Assembly: GCA_963669155.1 (NCBI GenBank)
Contig: OZ022589.1
Span: 12,578,848-12,642,847 of the forward strand
Reading direction: 5' to 3'
From: Arbacia lixula
Taxonomy: Eukaryota; Echinodermata; Echinoidea; Arbacioida; Arbaciidae
DNA: 64,000 nucleotides
This document shows positions 11,631 through 24,422 of the stretch, one piece after another. The notes under the pieces were generated by a model. It was given only the letters and a program-made list of their open reading frames with translations. It was not told the origin of the DNA and made no database searches. A program made the translations under genes and the position numbers. Positions within the stretch are counted from its first letter, which is position 1. Each line of letters opens with the position of its first letter.

Positions 11631-13138
11631 CTTCCTGAGAGAAATGAGCACAAGAAAGATGTGGATTGAATTGATTTAAATTACTTTTATGGCGGTTGGA
11701 GGTGGAGAGGGCTGCTGTATTCCGAGATGTTACTTGTTGCCCCCAAATATATAGCACTCCAATATTATTAATGCAAAATTGCGATCTAAAATAACACATT
11801 TGAGAATCACTCAAACTCACAGTAAGTATACACCAATATACGAAGTTTTCTACAAGGATTGACATATTCATGCTTGACTTATATTTCAGCTACATTTCTT
11901 TGCACTCTAGAAATGATGATTGACAGATAAAATTATGATTTTGAAAATTAACCAATGCCCAACATTGTAACACACTCTTCATACCCTTCATTGAAATTAA
12001 CAATCAGGAAGATGTGGGGAAATTTCATCAGAAATCAGGGAGGTGTCTATCAAATGCATACAACCTAATAATAATCAGTAATAATCAATAATCAGGGAGA
12101 TTGGGTGATGTGATGAAATCCAATGCAGCATTTTTGGTCTACTTTCAGGGAGTCTCCTGCTAAATCAGGGAGACTTGGCAGCTCTGCATACACCTATGTG
12201 CATTACAAGCAATATGAATCGTGTCAGCATCACCATGTGGCTAGCAACCCCCTTTAAATAGTGGACAAGACCGTCGTGCGACACACGCACATGACGTGTG
12301 AACGGTGTATCATTCACCAGGACAAGAGTGGCTCTACTCAAGATATTAGTCAAGAGTGTCTGGTTTCAAGACTAGGCGACCGAACACGCCGCCAATCCAA
12401 ATTGCTCCTAATTGAAGCAAAGAAACGTAATATGGCTGATACCTTTGCTCCCCTGGGATCAACAAGCGTGCATCACTCACGAAGCAACGCCAGGTATCGC
12501 CGGCGCTGTTATCGTTTTGGGAGGCTGGGACAACTGGCAGAGGAGAGGGTCACACCAGCGTGATGTGCTTAGCATCGTAGTGTCTATTTCCTTTCACTAA
12601 TCAACCAAGACTTGCCTAGATGCGATCTATTTCGATCACTCCACAGTCATTGCGCCAAGACACATGTGTTTGTACAAGCTTTTCTCTTGAATGATTCATG
12701 GGGTAGCAAATAAAACGGTTGTTTTAACTGTCCAATAAAAATCCATTTGAAATGCATGACAGAGGACACATACATGTACAATTATACTGTTCATGTACTC
12801 AAGAACATTCTCTAACAGTGTCGATATTAACGCGCATTGTACCCTGCGCTGTGTGCATTTTGTACTACAAAGTACAATACAGATCACAACAGGGATAACA
12901 GCATCGATACTAAATAGCGGTTAGCACATTAAACATCATGTTACTTTGGCACACATTGGTGGATACCAACACTAGCCACAAGAGTAAAACTTCATGTATA
13001 AACCAGGTATCATATATCTCAACCAACATTAAACTTCAGTTTAATTTTTTTTTTTTTAAATTTCAAAAGTGGTTTTCATCTGCAGGATTGAAAAGAAATC
13101 TCTCGACCATACAGGTGCACCCCTCTTCCTCCCAACAA

Positions 13139-13156
13139 CCCCCCCCCCCCCCCCCT
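13139..13156 (+). repeat. Poly-C run
   Basis: Homopolymer C run followed by TCTACCCATCC. Confidence 0.9.
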
Positions 13157-13666
13157 CTACCCATCCCCAGGAATAAAAAAATCACAAATCACAAAATCCC
13201 TGTAGCATGCATACTATTGGGACCATGGTATATGAACAGTTGACCAAACTGGAATTATCCCTAATCTTGCCCAAAGCCTACCTACTCTCCCCTTGAGGTT
13301 GCACACTTGGCATAACTGTACATATATTCAAAATGGGTTCACTATCCGCAAAATATTAATGTTTCATTTCTTTCTCATCGAATCAATCATTTCCTTTATA
13401 GAGAGAGGGAGTGAAAGAAATTGCCTGAATACTTTTGCAGGCTTATACCCCTTTTCACATCCAACCTTTGCTGACAAAAACACAACACAAAGTCTATATC
13501 TGCTGTATTCCTACTCTACAGAAAGAATAGATAAAGCTGTACTCAAGACCGTCTTGATGGTGTAACTTCATGTGTAAAACTTAAATTCATAGCCATATCA
13601 TGTCTTAACTCTAGGGCCATCTTCATTTAACCCAACTTCCAAATTAGTTCACCATTTCTGATCCTG

Positions 13667-13757
13667 TTAGCTAGCCAGATTAGAAATAGGCACGTTTTTA
13701 GCATCTTCACCAGACCAAAAGAGCACTATCTTCCATAAAATCTTGGGCTAGATGACA
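13667..13757. mobile_element. Fragment of MITE family D
   Basis: GCTAGCCAGATTAGAA, CATCTTCACCAGACC and AATCTTGGGCTAGATG recall the internal blocks of 8355-8870. Short and diverged. Confidence 0.4.
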
Positions 13758-14013
13758 AAAAAGTGCACTAATTTGCAATATAGCATGCTATGTTGGGTTT
13801 ACTCATTATACTATATCACTTAAACAGGATTTCTCAAAGTTTACAAGTTTACACATGAGGATGCAATAGCTGCTGCAATGCATTCCACAAGAGTAACATC
13901 AGCTCTAATATGGTCTCGCAAAATGGCATAACAATTTCTGCTTGTTTTGGGCTCAGGCAGACACAATCAATGTCAAATTTGGTTTGATGCTAATGATATC
14001 AGAATGAAGCCAA

Positions 14014-14034
14014 GTGCCATCTCTCTCTCTCTCC

Positions 14035-14066
<32 letters not shown>

Positions 14067-14419
14067 TTCCCTCCCTCTCTCTTGCTTTGTCTCCCTCCCT
14101 TTCTCTCTTTTTCTCTTCCTCCCTTTCTTTCTTTCTTTCTTTCTTTCTTTCTCTCTCTCCCCCCCTCCTCCCCCCTCCCTCCCTCCCTCCCTCCCTCCTC
14201 CCTCCCTCCCTCCCTCCCTCCTCCCTCCCTCCTCCCTCCCTCCCTCCCTCCCTCCCTCCCTCCCTCCTCCCTCCTTCCCTCCCTCCCTCCTCCCTCCCTC
14301 CCTCATCCCTCCCTCCCTCCTCCCTCCCTCCCTCCCTCCCTCCCTCCCTCCCTCCCTCCCTCCCTCCCTCCCTCCCTCCCTCCCTCCCTCCCTCCCTCCC
14401 TCCCTCCCTCCCTCCCTTT
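14014..14419 (+). repeat. CT then CCCT tetranucleotide array, about 400 bp
   Basis: CT repeats to 14080, CTTT to 14150, then CCCT units to 14419, with the last 110 bases almost uninterrupted. Long poly(S/L/P) frames and poly(E/G/R) frames on the opposite strand are artefacts. Confidence 0.95.
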
Positions 14420-14721
14420 CTCCTCAGCATTTCCATCCGTTAAGTAAGAAATATATCAAATACTAGTACTAGTGTAGTTGCAATTTGCGGCTGCATGCTA
14501 CATTCCTAATTTCGTATCCAAAAACCACAATGAAAAACCAGGTTGACACAGGCAATGTTCCACTAGAACCAGCTTCTCAGATGTGGTCAAATGTGAATAG
14601 GGTAGTGCAAACTGAGAATCGCTCATAGTACCTGGGGAAGATGAAACATTCATGAGACGAGACAGGAGATCTATAGGGGACATTGAGGATTCTCTTTGGT
14701 CTCACTTTCACATCACTATAT

Positions 14722-15087
14722 TGAGAGAGGCAGAGAGAGGGAAAGATAGAGGCAGAGAGAGGGAAAGAGAGGGAGAGAGGGAGAGAGGGGGAGAGGGGGA
14801 GAGGGGGAGAGGGGGAGAGGGGGAGAGAGGGGGAGAGAGGGAGAGAGAGGGAGAGAGAGAGGAGAGAAAAGGAGAGGGAGAGAAAGGAAGAGAAAGGGAG
14901 AGAAAGGGAGAGAAAGGGAGAGAGCGAGAGAGAGGGAGAGAGAGGGAGGGAGAGGGAGAGAGAGGGAGAGGGAGGCAGAGAGAGGGACAGAGAGAGGGAC
15001 AGAGAGAAAGTGAAAGAGAGAGGGAGAGGGAGAGGGCAATTAAGACGGAGAGAGAAACACACAGACACAGAGAGGGAGAGGGAGATG
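14722..15087 (+). repeat. Purine tract GAGAGGGA
   Basis: About 365 bp of GAGAGG and GGGAGA repeats, opposite in strand bias to the pyrimidine tract 300 bp to its left. Confidence 0.95.
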
Positions 15088-16940
15088 GTCAGAGAGACTT
15101 TCATTGTCTCCATTCAAAATTAATAACTAACATAAATAGTATCCCATGGAGAAATCATGATCAGGCCTAATATTTTCAAGGGCAAAACTTGTCTTTTGCA
15201 TGAACATGACATGAAAGAGAAAAATGAAGGAAGCAATACCTACAGAATATCACAAATCACTGATGTTCATTATGAAGCATGATTGCATAAATCCATCACG
15301 ACACATGCATATATGAACATGACCCCAAATTTAATTTTAAGTACATTGATGGCAGTGTAACTGCACAATTCCAGGATTCAAATATGCACTATAAATATGT
15401 CTGTAATATTTCCAGTCTCACCATGCCTCAATTGACATGACATGCTATTGTGTGTTTTTGTAGCACTTACAAAACGATCAAACCCATAATATGGCATGCA
15501 AGGAAGACTGAATACCTGTGTTATCCATATACATACATATCTAGTGTAACTCGACCTTTAATTTTGTTATATGCTTTATACTGAAATAGAGTACACTTAC
15601 TCAGATTACTTTAAATAAAAGTAAGAAGACCTCTAGGAATCTGAATGGTTGGCTGTCTTTCAATTCTAAGGGAAAAGAGACAGAGGTTTTCCCCAGAAAT
15701 GTTGAGATAAGAAACCAACTGGTATTCCAAGAAGATGAACACTCATCAGTGGCAGAGCATTTATCCAGTCTCAACAGAACCTCTCAAAGTATCTGCTTCA
15801 TCAAGAAGATTGATAAGAGAAGACATCAAGCAGGATTACAGCAGAGCACCTCAAGAGCTAGACAGGAGGAGGCAGGGATTATTCTGAGGGTTTTCCCAAG
15901 CAATCTGTGGGAGTATTTTCTTTGAGACTTGTAGACTTGTAGGTGTTGCGTTTTTTTAGGTTGGAGAGGGACAGTCTATTGAGGCTGAAGTGGATATCCC
16001 TTTATATATCATGTAGCACTTTAAGCCTCCTCTGGAGTACTCAGATTTTATCTGCATGAAATAAGTTGTCAGTGCTGACAATGAGAAAGACCCACTGGTT
16101 AGTAATATTTCATCTACAAATCTTTCTTCTGACTTGTGGCCTTGGTAACTAATCACACCCAAAATCCTATGCTTTTAAACAGCCAATGAGTGCTTGCGTT
16201 GATCCAATTTGCTACTTTTTATGTGTCATATGTACATGTACACTTTACACTTATCACAATCTAATGAATTTGTTTATCACCCAAAGCCAACTTGAAGTTT
16301 CCTGACCTTATCGCCAGTCAAAAAAGACTTGAGCATAGAAGTTTAAGGACAACAAAGTCAAAACCCCGTAACTATGATGTTGTGCATCACTGCCTTACAA
16401 ATCTGAATGCAAACCACACAAGTTCCAGATAAATTCTTAGAACAGGTTCTATAAGGTCTGAATTGGGTCCTAGAAATACATGTCACAAGACCAACACAAG
16501 TGACTACACTTTAATTTGAAACTAAGCAGGTCATGAAAACAGCCCCCTGACTGACTCTTGAGAAAAGTACACTTGCACTGGCGCTGGCGCTGGCGCTATC
16601 GTCACCTCCATTTTGTGTCAAACATGAGGGCAGGGCTGGGGAGGAAAGAGGATGTTTTGACTCCAAACATAACCTTCACCACTACAAGGTATGTGACAGC
16701 TAGTCTGCAACCGCAGACTCATTTGTAACACTGTCTCACAACATGAAGGCTTGCCAGTCCTGCCAGGAAGTGAGTCCAATCCATGGTACAAGCATACATC
16801 AAAATTATATGTAGTCTCTGTCTTTCACACTCATCTGAGTGTTTGAGCTTACCACCGATGTGATTGTGACTGTGATGTGGAATGTGGATGTCCTGTTGTC
16901 ACATTAAGGTGGGTGTGACAAAGAAGCATAATGATTATAT

Positions 16941-17190
16941 TGTTAAGAGCCAGTCAGAGTCAGTCACAGTCAGTCACAGTCAACGTCAGTCACAGTCACA
17001 GTCACAGTCAGTCACCGTCACAGTCAGTCACCATCACAGTCAGTCACCGTCAGTCATAGTCATAGTCACAGTCACAGCCAGTCACCATCAGTCATAGTCA
17101 TAGTCATAGTCACAGTCACAGTCACAGTCAGTCACAATCACAGTCACAGTCAGTCATCACAGTCACAGTCACAGTCAGTCTCAGTCATAG
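16941..17190 (+). repeat. CAGTCA/CAGTCAC minisatellite
   Basis: About 250 bp of CAGTCACAGTCAGTCACAGT-type repeats with CATAGT and CACCGT variants. It yields a spurious SQSQS/TVTVS frame. Confidence 0.92.
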
Positions 17191-17395
17191 CAATCTGATC
17201 TCTCTTTACCAACTGACAGGGCCCTATGTCTGCAAGGGCTGTATCAAATGGGTGCTCAACACTTACATGACAAGTAATCTATCTAATGTACTCCACACTA
17301 TCTATATTCAGGGGTTTCCCCTTTTTTTTTCTTTGCTCAGCTCACATCATTGTTAGAACCTCTATGAGGAAAATCAGACATGTAGATTAAATTTC

Positions 17396-17498
17396 TAATC
17401 ATTTGAAAGATTTTTGTCAAACCTTCACTAATATGTTTCTGTCATATTTCTGCTCTTATGGAAACCAACTGAATTTCAGGGTAAAACTTTCCCTTTAA
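17396..17498 (-). mobile_element. Right arm of a family I element
   Basis: AAACCTTCACTAATATG, TCATATTTCTGCTCTTATGG, AAACCAACTGAATTTCAGGG and TTTCCCTTTAA match the right arm at 45180-45270. No left arm found. Confidence 0.55.
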
Positions 17499-17509
17499 GA
17501 GAAACATCA

Positions 17510-17714
17510 GATGTTCACTGGCCTAGTTACTAGGTTGTGGATTGCATGGACATGGCCAAGTCAACTATGTCTGGTAACACATACTAGCACGTCCTACCCC
17601 CACTTGTTTGGAACAGCCAGAAAGTGGGCTGGCATAATCAATGTTACCAGACATAGTTGTTAACAGACTTGGTTGTGTTCATGCACTCCACAGCCTAGTT
17701 AGTGTTCATTGGAG
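17510..17714. repeat. 205-bp imperfect inverted repeat
   Basis: Left arm TGTTCACTGGCCTAGTTACT, GTGGATTGCATGGACATGGC, CAACTATGTCTGGTAACAC; right arm ATGTTACCAGACATAGTTG, GGTTGTGTTCATGCACTCCA, GCCTAGTTAGTGTTCATTGG. It resembles a small MITE. No second copy seen. Confidence 0.75.
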
Positions 17715-18768
17715 CTCCTTTCTTATCTACTTTTTTTTTGCACTTTTGTGAACTGAATTACCTTTATTCCACATGTACTTAATTCTTCACTGGTTCTTGT
17801 ACAATGTATAAAGATTAGCAATATGTATCAATAACAAAAAAAAACTTAAGCTCAACATGCTTTATGATACCAACATAGTCTCAGTCCTGGACAATTTTGA
17901 ATACAAGCTACACTGCAAGAGCAGTGACACTGTACGCAAAGACACATGATATGGTGTGACCCCCCAGGAAATAACAGGTCTCCAGACAGATGACATCGAG
18001 TTACATTCAGTGTCGCTGCACGGTACTCTCTCAAAGTCTAGCATCGATAAAATTGTCTCGAACCTAGACTGTACAATGATACATGCACTAGACAGCATGT
18101 ATTCTGCCATTGGCAATCAATCTACGCTACTGAATGTTCTATGCGACCTCTGACGAACCAGACTGACCCAGCTCTGGATAAAGTACACAGCGCACGGCGT
18201 TACATCGCATTCCACGGGAGAGTGGTTGGAGTGATTGAATCCACAAGCATGGCCAGTCATTCATCAATGATACATGGAGTGCCATGCATGCTGGACTAGG
18301 TTTGCAGCCGAATGTGTGTTAACTAGCACCTAGAGTAAGTGTTGGTCCCCTTTTAAGGTACAATTTCTGGTAACTATAAGAAAAAGAAATCACAACCGGT
18401 TCCATATCATATGATTTATCCATACACAGTGAAACCTGTTCTAGCTACCAACTGTATAAAAAAAAGACTGCACCTTTTCCCGTGGCCAATGTTTCTCATT
18501 GAAGCCTCACAGAGACAATAAGCACCTAATCTGAGAAGTAGAGTCCTGTCTTCACCCTCCTCCCCCCTCTCCAAAATTTTGAACAAATATGCACCTAATT
18601 GTCAGCATCAAATCACCATTTCAGACCACAACGATGTCCATTGTACATCATCATATCAATCCATAATTCTGCCAGAAGCATCATGCATTAGTAATGACAC
18701 TGTGAAGGCAGTTGCTAGTGGATTGACTTCTGGACATTATGACGGGGTACACCCCACTCCCCCCTCAC

Positions 18769-18939
18769 CTGAGTGGTAGAGTCCGGTCTCCCCCACGTCG
18801 ATCTACCTCCCTCTGTGGCACGGGGTACCAGCGGAACTGCAGTTTCCAGTTGAAGCCACCATATGTCATGTCGGAGCCAGTGTGGAAGGCAAAGTTGTCG
18901 TCGCTAATCACATCTATGATCGGACACACCACGTTTCTC
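18769..18939 (-). CDS. GALNT1/13: GALNT1/13-like exon: central catalytic domain
   Basis: 171 nt, 56 whole residues plus split codons. It reads [36 protein letters not shown] and [20 protein letters not shown]. By my recollection roughly four of five residues match vertebrate GALNT1/13 here. The acceptor TTTTTTCAATCTTCAG|G is strong and the donor CTCAG|GTGAGG is canonical (intron starts 18768). It should be followed by an exon beginning at the second Arg-codon boundary before TPTMAGG and the WGGENLE motif. I looked for that on the minus strand from 18768 to 1 and did not find it, so the next intron is at least 18.7 kb or the sequence is missing. Conserved catalytic-loop residues appear intact. 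Confidence 0.95.
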
Positions 18940-20443
18940 CTGAAGATTGAAAAAAGAAATGACAGATATGTTAACAGTTATTTCCATGGATGAGCAAACA
19001 ATCATTAAAATTCATAATTGGAGATATTGTTGATCTTTATATTGAATGGACATTTGTCCAAATACAGTGGAAACTGAAATACAGGTATACAGGTGAATTT
19101 TGTAAAATGCCCGGCTCAAGAAAATAAGATCTCGTCATTCTCTCCTACTGCTACATATTTGAGAAATTTCACAGAATAATGAACTCCAATAATGAACTCC
19201 TAATTACTTGTTTAATATTGTTCAAGCTTGTGTTGACATCAAGTTATTCTTAAAGGTAAGGTAAGGAATAGTTGTTTGGATTCAGGGTGTGTATTTCCTT
19301 TGATTTTAATGACTTAATGTAATGACTTTTTCAAAATAATTGCTTGATATGATTCTGAGATCAAACAAGAATGGAACTACTGGACACTAGAGAACATTTC
19401 TGCCATCATTATTGGTCTCGTAATCTATACCAATGCTGACTATTATTATCTTTCATATTCACTTCCTCTATCAATTTCCAATGTACCAAATGCTAACTTT
19501 TATTATCTTTCACATTCATTTCCTGTATAAATTTTCGATGTACCAATGCTGATTTTATCTTTCATATTCACTTCCTGTATCGATTTTCGACTCTCAGTAT
19601 GAATGCTGAATGTTCTTGTACAAGTACACACATGTATTATGCAGATGGCTCGTAAAGGGATGAATGCTGAGGGTGTATTTACATCCAGTAATACTACATG
19701 TAATGTGACTTGATGTATCAATATTTACACTGTACAATGATTATGTCTCTCTACCATTTTCCAAATGGCTTATTGACCTCATAGTGTACATTTCTTCAAT
19801 AACAAATTTAGTAAAATGAAATACTTCCATTGTGAACCTTATCTACACTATTCAAAAACTTGTAATTTATCTCAAATGTTACAATCTAATCATAATTCAG
19901 TGTCAACCTCCATTAATTGTACTACATTGGCAACTCGCTCTCCTAATGTACAATGTAGGTTTTCACGGAAAATCACTGAGTCCTTTCATATCTTCATTAG
20001 ACGAGATAATTGTGCCAATGAGAAAAGGAGTTCTCTGCATGAATAGATCCATTGTTTGATCAAGCCAGCGGGAAGGAAGTGCGCTAAAGTAAGGTCGATA
20101 AGCGCAGGTGTAGGAAGCTACTGCAATGACCTCCACATGGGAGGATCCTTGGCTTAATGGAGGTGCGGTGAGGCAACCAATGCAATGGCTTACACATGCA
20201 CCACATTCAGAGTCAAGACAGGCTGCCCGATAGGAAGTCGCACAGCACAATAGCAACTCACATGAAATCTGTATCTATAGAAAGACCGCTCATGAGGAGT
20301 GCAACATAAGGTCTTTATGGGCTCAGAACAGAGAATTGTAGCACTCCATTATCTCCTACATTACAGGATATGGTACTTAGATCACTGTGGTTATTTATTG
20401 TACTAGTGAAACAAAAAATGTGGTTTCTCTCTTTCTCATCTCA

Positions 20444-20445
<2 letters not shown>

Positions 20446-20483
<38 letters not shown>
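20446..20483 (+). repeat. CT microsatellite
   Basis: About 19 CT units. Confidence 0.95.
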
Positions 20484-20487
<4 letters not shown>

Positions 20488-20817
20488 ATCTCTATCTATG
20501 GCACTCTTGCACCCCATGTATCAAACCTCTGTCTTTTAACAAAGAAGTTTCCTCTCAAATTTATTCACTCTTCTTTCCTCTGCTCTCTCTCTCCCCTTCT
20601 CTTCTTCTTTTTATATCTTCCTTCTATCTTTAGTTGTTTTGGGTCTGCTTCGCCACAGTGGAGAAACTCTCTGAAAGGCTCAATAAGTTTGTTGTCATAG
20701 CAAGCAGTAGTGACTGAGTGCTCCTGTGTTAAGATGTACCTTAAGAGCTTTCTCTGCTATGGATTGATTAGGCCCAAGAGACCAGGGGAACAGGGGAGGA
20801 GAGCGAGAGAAACTGGA

Positions 20818-21142
20818 GGTGCGTCTTCATTAGCCCGATCACGCACATATAAAAACCTAACCTAAACAACGCCTCAGTGCGTGCTGATGCATGCCGGGAT
20901 CGAGAAATTTGTATACTAATGAAGACGTTCCGAGCTAGCTTGAGCTAGCTCCATCTAGCCCATCAACAAAATAGCTAGCTATTTCACCTGATCTGGCTAA
21001 TGACGAAGCAAATAGCTAGCCATTTCACCTGATCTGGCTAATGAAGATGCAAATTTATAGCTAGCTATTTCATGATCTGGCTAGGTTAACCTGATCAGAA
21101 CTAGCTAGCTATTTTGCCACATCGGGCTAATGAAAACGCCCC
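20818..21142. mobile_element. MITE family D, 325-bp copy
   Basis: Left end GGTGCGTCTTCATTAGCCCG, right end ATCGGGCTAATGAAAACGCC. It shares TGATGCATGCCGGGATCGAG and GAGCTAGCTCCATCTAGCCC with the copy at 8355, so the two are clear relatives. Confidence 0.8.
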
Positions 21143-21299
21143 CTGAGAGGACAGAGGATGAGGCAGAGTAGATGATAGATAGACAAAAGCGACTACAACA
21201 AACATCAAACAATGCCCTACAATGAATCGGAAGAGTGAAGAAGCAGTAGCTAGGTGGGGGAGAGAGAAATATTTATTGAGAGATCAGAAGACAGTGGCA

Positions 21300-21490
21300 C
21301 ACAGGGATAGAGGGAGAGAATTTGGGAGAGAGGGGTTTAAAGAGAGCGACGGAGGGAGAGAAAGAGACTGGGTGAGAGAGAGAGACACAGAGAGAGAGAG
21401 AGAGAGAGAAGGTGAGAGAGAGTGGGTGAGAGAGAGAAATCACACGATGCCTTACAATGGGAAGAGTGAAGAAAGAGAAAGAGAGAAAAA
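21300..21490 (+). repeat. GA-rich tract
   Basis: GAGAGA repeats mixed with GGGTGAGAGA words. Arg/Glu-rich frames here are not genes. Confidence 0.9.
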
Positions 21491-22501
21491 ACACAGACCT
21501 GAACGAACTGCTCCAGGTGTGACATGAAAAATAAGCCTCTTTTGTCGTCGTTTGATTTTGGTAAGTGAATGTGTGCTTTCATTGAATTTGATCTGTCTCT
21601 ATGCAGCTGGGCAAAGTGAAAGTTATGTGATAAATCCATTAATTTCTTACCCTGGGAGATCAATATAAAACCATATGTCCTCACTAGGGTGACATCTGCA
21701 TTTAATATCATGTGAATATTTATGGGTGTTTTACACTTTCTTTTAATTTATTGTGCAAATAATATCATTTGGAGAGCAAGTTTGAAAAAAGAACATGTTT
21801 TCCAGAATGAGTGACACATTGGTTGAAACAAGTTTTAACCCATGTATGTCATTGGCTGTGACACACACATCCATACAAAGATAATGTACATGTATTTTTT
21901 TCATTTTCAACTCCTTTCCATATTGAGGCAAGTTCATGACAGATGGACATCCCGCTCATTTTTCAAACGGATCTACTTCAAAATTTATTTTGTTTTCAAA
22001 GTTCACTGCATAAGGAATTATGCAGGAACTATTAGGCTACCATTTACCACCTTTATTTCTATCTGTGACATTTCTGTTAGTAAGTATATGAACAACACAT
22101 AAAATGGTATATGTGGGACAACATATAACCAACATTCAATTATTTTTTGTCAGTTGGATGTAATTAATTTTGATAAGTCTGTGATTTGAAATCTTATGAA
22201 CTGATAACTAACCATGGCTGTCTATGTAAATTGAACAACAGAAGTCAGTGTAACGTCAGTTACCAACATGGTCATGAAAAAACAAGAATACAAAAAATAC
22301 AAGAACAATACAAGAAAATACAAGAACAAATCATTTCATATTTTGACATATCTTTACCTGGTAAAGGCATATTTACACATTGAACTCATCACTCTTTCCA
22401 ATCAGGGACATGAGGTTAACTTTATTGACTGTATTAATAACAAACTCCAGAGATTTGCAGCAAGAGAGATAAACACATTGAAAGATGTGTAAAACTGTGC
22501 C

Positions 22502-22558
22502 ATGAAACATCAGTTACCGTGTAACGTCAGTTACCGTGTAACGTCAGTTACCGTGTAA
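22502..22558 (+). repeat. Three tandem copies of a self-complementary 17-mer
   Basis: CAGTTACCGTGTAACGT repeats three times at a 17-base step; GTTACCGTGTAAC is nearly its own reverse complement. A further GTAACGTCAGTTACC lies at about 22250. Confidence 0.85.
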
Positions 22559-22880
22559 ATGCCCATTGCTATGTGCTGCTTTATTTCTTTACTATACTCT
22601 TTTACGTCATGTTCTAATCTCATTCTCATTAATTATAACAATATTAGACAAAAATCACTGAATATAAACATGTATATTTATCAACAACACTATATTGGCA
22701 TATTTAAAATCTTAATACAACTGATTACTGTTAGATAATCACTCGGTACTTCTCTGTACGAATACATTCAGAATTGTGTGGTATGCAGTTACAATGAATC
22801 CATACTTATATAGGTTTTACAATCTACAGATAATGATATTTTTTTTATAATAAACCTAGAATTATATTAGTCATGGCAAT

Positions 22881-23102
22881 ACACTACAGGAATTGGCATA
22901 GGGAAAGGAAAAGGGAAGAAAGGGAAGGAGCCACATTTTTAAACTGTGGTATATTTTGTCCAGGTCAGCATGAAACATGATGCTTTAGCCTAAAATGTGT
23001 CATGTTTCATGCTGATCTGGACAAAATATACCGCACAGTTCAAAACTGCGGCTCCTTCCCTCTCTTCCCTTTCCCTATGCCAATTCCTTTGAGCTGGAGT
23101 GT
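22881..23102. mobile_element. Foldback MITE family B (GGCATAGGGAAAGG)
   Basis: 222-bp palindrome. ACTACAGGAATTGGCATAGG at the left and CCTATGCCAATTCCTTTGAG at the right; GGTATATTTTGTCCAGGTCA and GCATGAAACATGATGC pair with their inverses. The loop is about 20 bases around TAGCCTAAAA. Confidence 0.9.
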
Positions 23103-24012
23103 AAGTACAGAGGAACAAAATCAAAATGATCCCATTGTCTGCTAGCATGATGGAATTAGTAACACCCACAGAATACAGATAGCTCCTGCACTTTGCACTA
23201 CAACATATAAATAATACATGAAGGAAAAATATAACTAATGGTCCATTACTCCGTTACCTCAAACTCATTTCGTTCTGGCACTTAAATGTCAAATTATTCC
23301 TAGAAGGACACAGAATAACATGATTAAACAGATGACCTTGAAGCATCGAGCATTAAAAAATGTCAAATATGAATAAGTAATAACGAATTATTGGACATAA
23401 TTTCCGATTGAGCTTGAATCCTGACTAATGCAGTTAAATATCACATTCATGTCGCATTGTAACTAGCAATTAACACACAGGCATTCCTGGTCACACCAAT
23501 GTTTAGTTGCTGCATATTGATAAATCCCACACAAAAAGTCACATGAGAATGGCACACATTTCTCTCAGGAGCGGGTCCCACACCATGCCAGTTTTACCAT
23601 TTTCACCCTCCATCCTCATCATGTATTCATCTGTAGTGCTAACAGGCCTTTCAGGGACATTGGCAGGGCACTTGCTATATAATAGCTCAAGCAAATGCAT
23701 GCTGAATTACATGCATGAATCTTCAGGGAAAACAAAGCCAGTGGCTGTGCACAAAAAAATAATGGGAAAATTCAATTGTGATATTGTGTGGATTTTGTGA
23801 TCTAACCTTGACCTACGATCTGTGTTATAACATGTTATAAACCAGTTATATGAGCATGCTAAATAGGTAAAAGAGCTTTACATCAAGGCGCTCCTATAAA
23901 TTTGTATTAGTGTGAATTGGAGTTCTTCAAAATGAATAATAGTAGTGATGATCATATTAAAATTAGCATATAAACTTCGAAGCTGTTGCTTATCTTCTAG
24001 CTTTGTGAAACC

Positions 24013-24200
24013 AGGGGGGGGTTTCACAAAGCTAATTTTGTAAGTTACGAACGACTTTAGGAATGACTAGTGATCCCTTCTTGTGCTAAATTAGATTCTC
24101 AATGAACAAAGTGTGGTATCACATTTAGCACAAGAAGGGATCACCAGTCGTTCTTAAAGTCGTTTGTAACTTACGAACAGCTTGGTGAAACACCCCCCTG
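24013..24200. mobile_element. Foldback MITE family C (GTTTCACCAAGCT)
   Basis: 188-bp palindrome: GGGGGGTTTCACAAAGCT, GTTACGAACGACTTTAG, GATCCCTTCTTGTGCTAAAT, and inverted CACAAGAAGGGATCACCAGT, CTTACGAACAGCTTGGTG, AAACACCCCCC. Confidence 0.88.
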
Positions 24201-24422
24201 GTCCAGTTAGGATGTCAGCATTTACTATGGATCTGCAGTAACCAAAGGATTGTGGCTAAATTGCGTCCTATACAGTTTTTGCAGTTAATTCATAGCCTGG
24301 CATCTATTGTCTGTACAGCAGACTCAGTATCTAATTGGAAATAAGCCAGCCCGCAAATATGGGGGCTCAGTTCAGTAAAGAGTAGTTTATATCTGTAACA
24401 GAAGCAACTTGGTCTGGTCAAA

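Larger units (their letters stand above)
1..18768 (-). other. Downstream intron of the GALNT-like gene (incomplete)
   Basis: No exon could be recognised on either strand. The stretch holds a five-copy satellite (1217-1988), MITEs, CT/CCCT/GA microsatellites and short inverted repeats, listed separately. Stretches with nothing I can support are about 360-1210, 1990-2785, 5010-5780, 6570-8350, 8875-10290, 11265-13660, 15090-16940 and 17720-18768. These are AT-rich with no long open frame of normal composition. Parts of 12000-12180 repeat the word AATCAGGGAG several times and may be an unrecognised dispersed repeat. Confidence 0.75.

Noticed and set aside
13947-14466. Open frames of 117-166 codons on both strands, poly(S/L/P) or poly(E/G/R)
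   Set aside because: Translations of the CCCT array in several frames at once; repeat artefact.
14577-15170. Open frames of 107-178 codons over the purine tract
   Set aside because: GA/GAGAGG repeat translation on both strands.
16882-17097. 71-codon SQSQS/TVTVS frame
   Set aside because: Translation of the CAGTCA minisatellite.
17852-18153. Overlapping frames on both strands around 18 kb
   Set aside because: Both strands are open by chance over 250 bp; neither shows a domain, and there is no continuity with the GALNT-like exon at 18769.
20-18768. Downstream GALNT exons (WGGENLE and lectin repeats) on the minus strand
   Set aside because: Searched by eye for the expected words and splice borders; none found.
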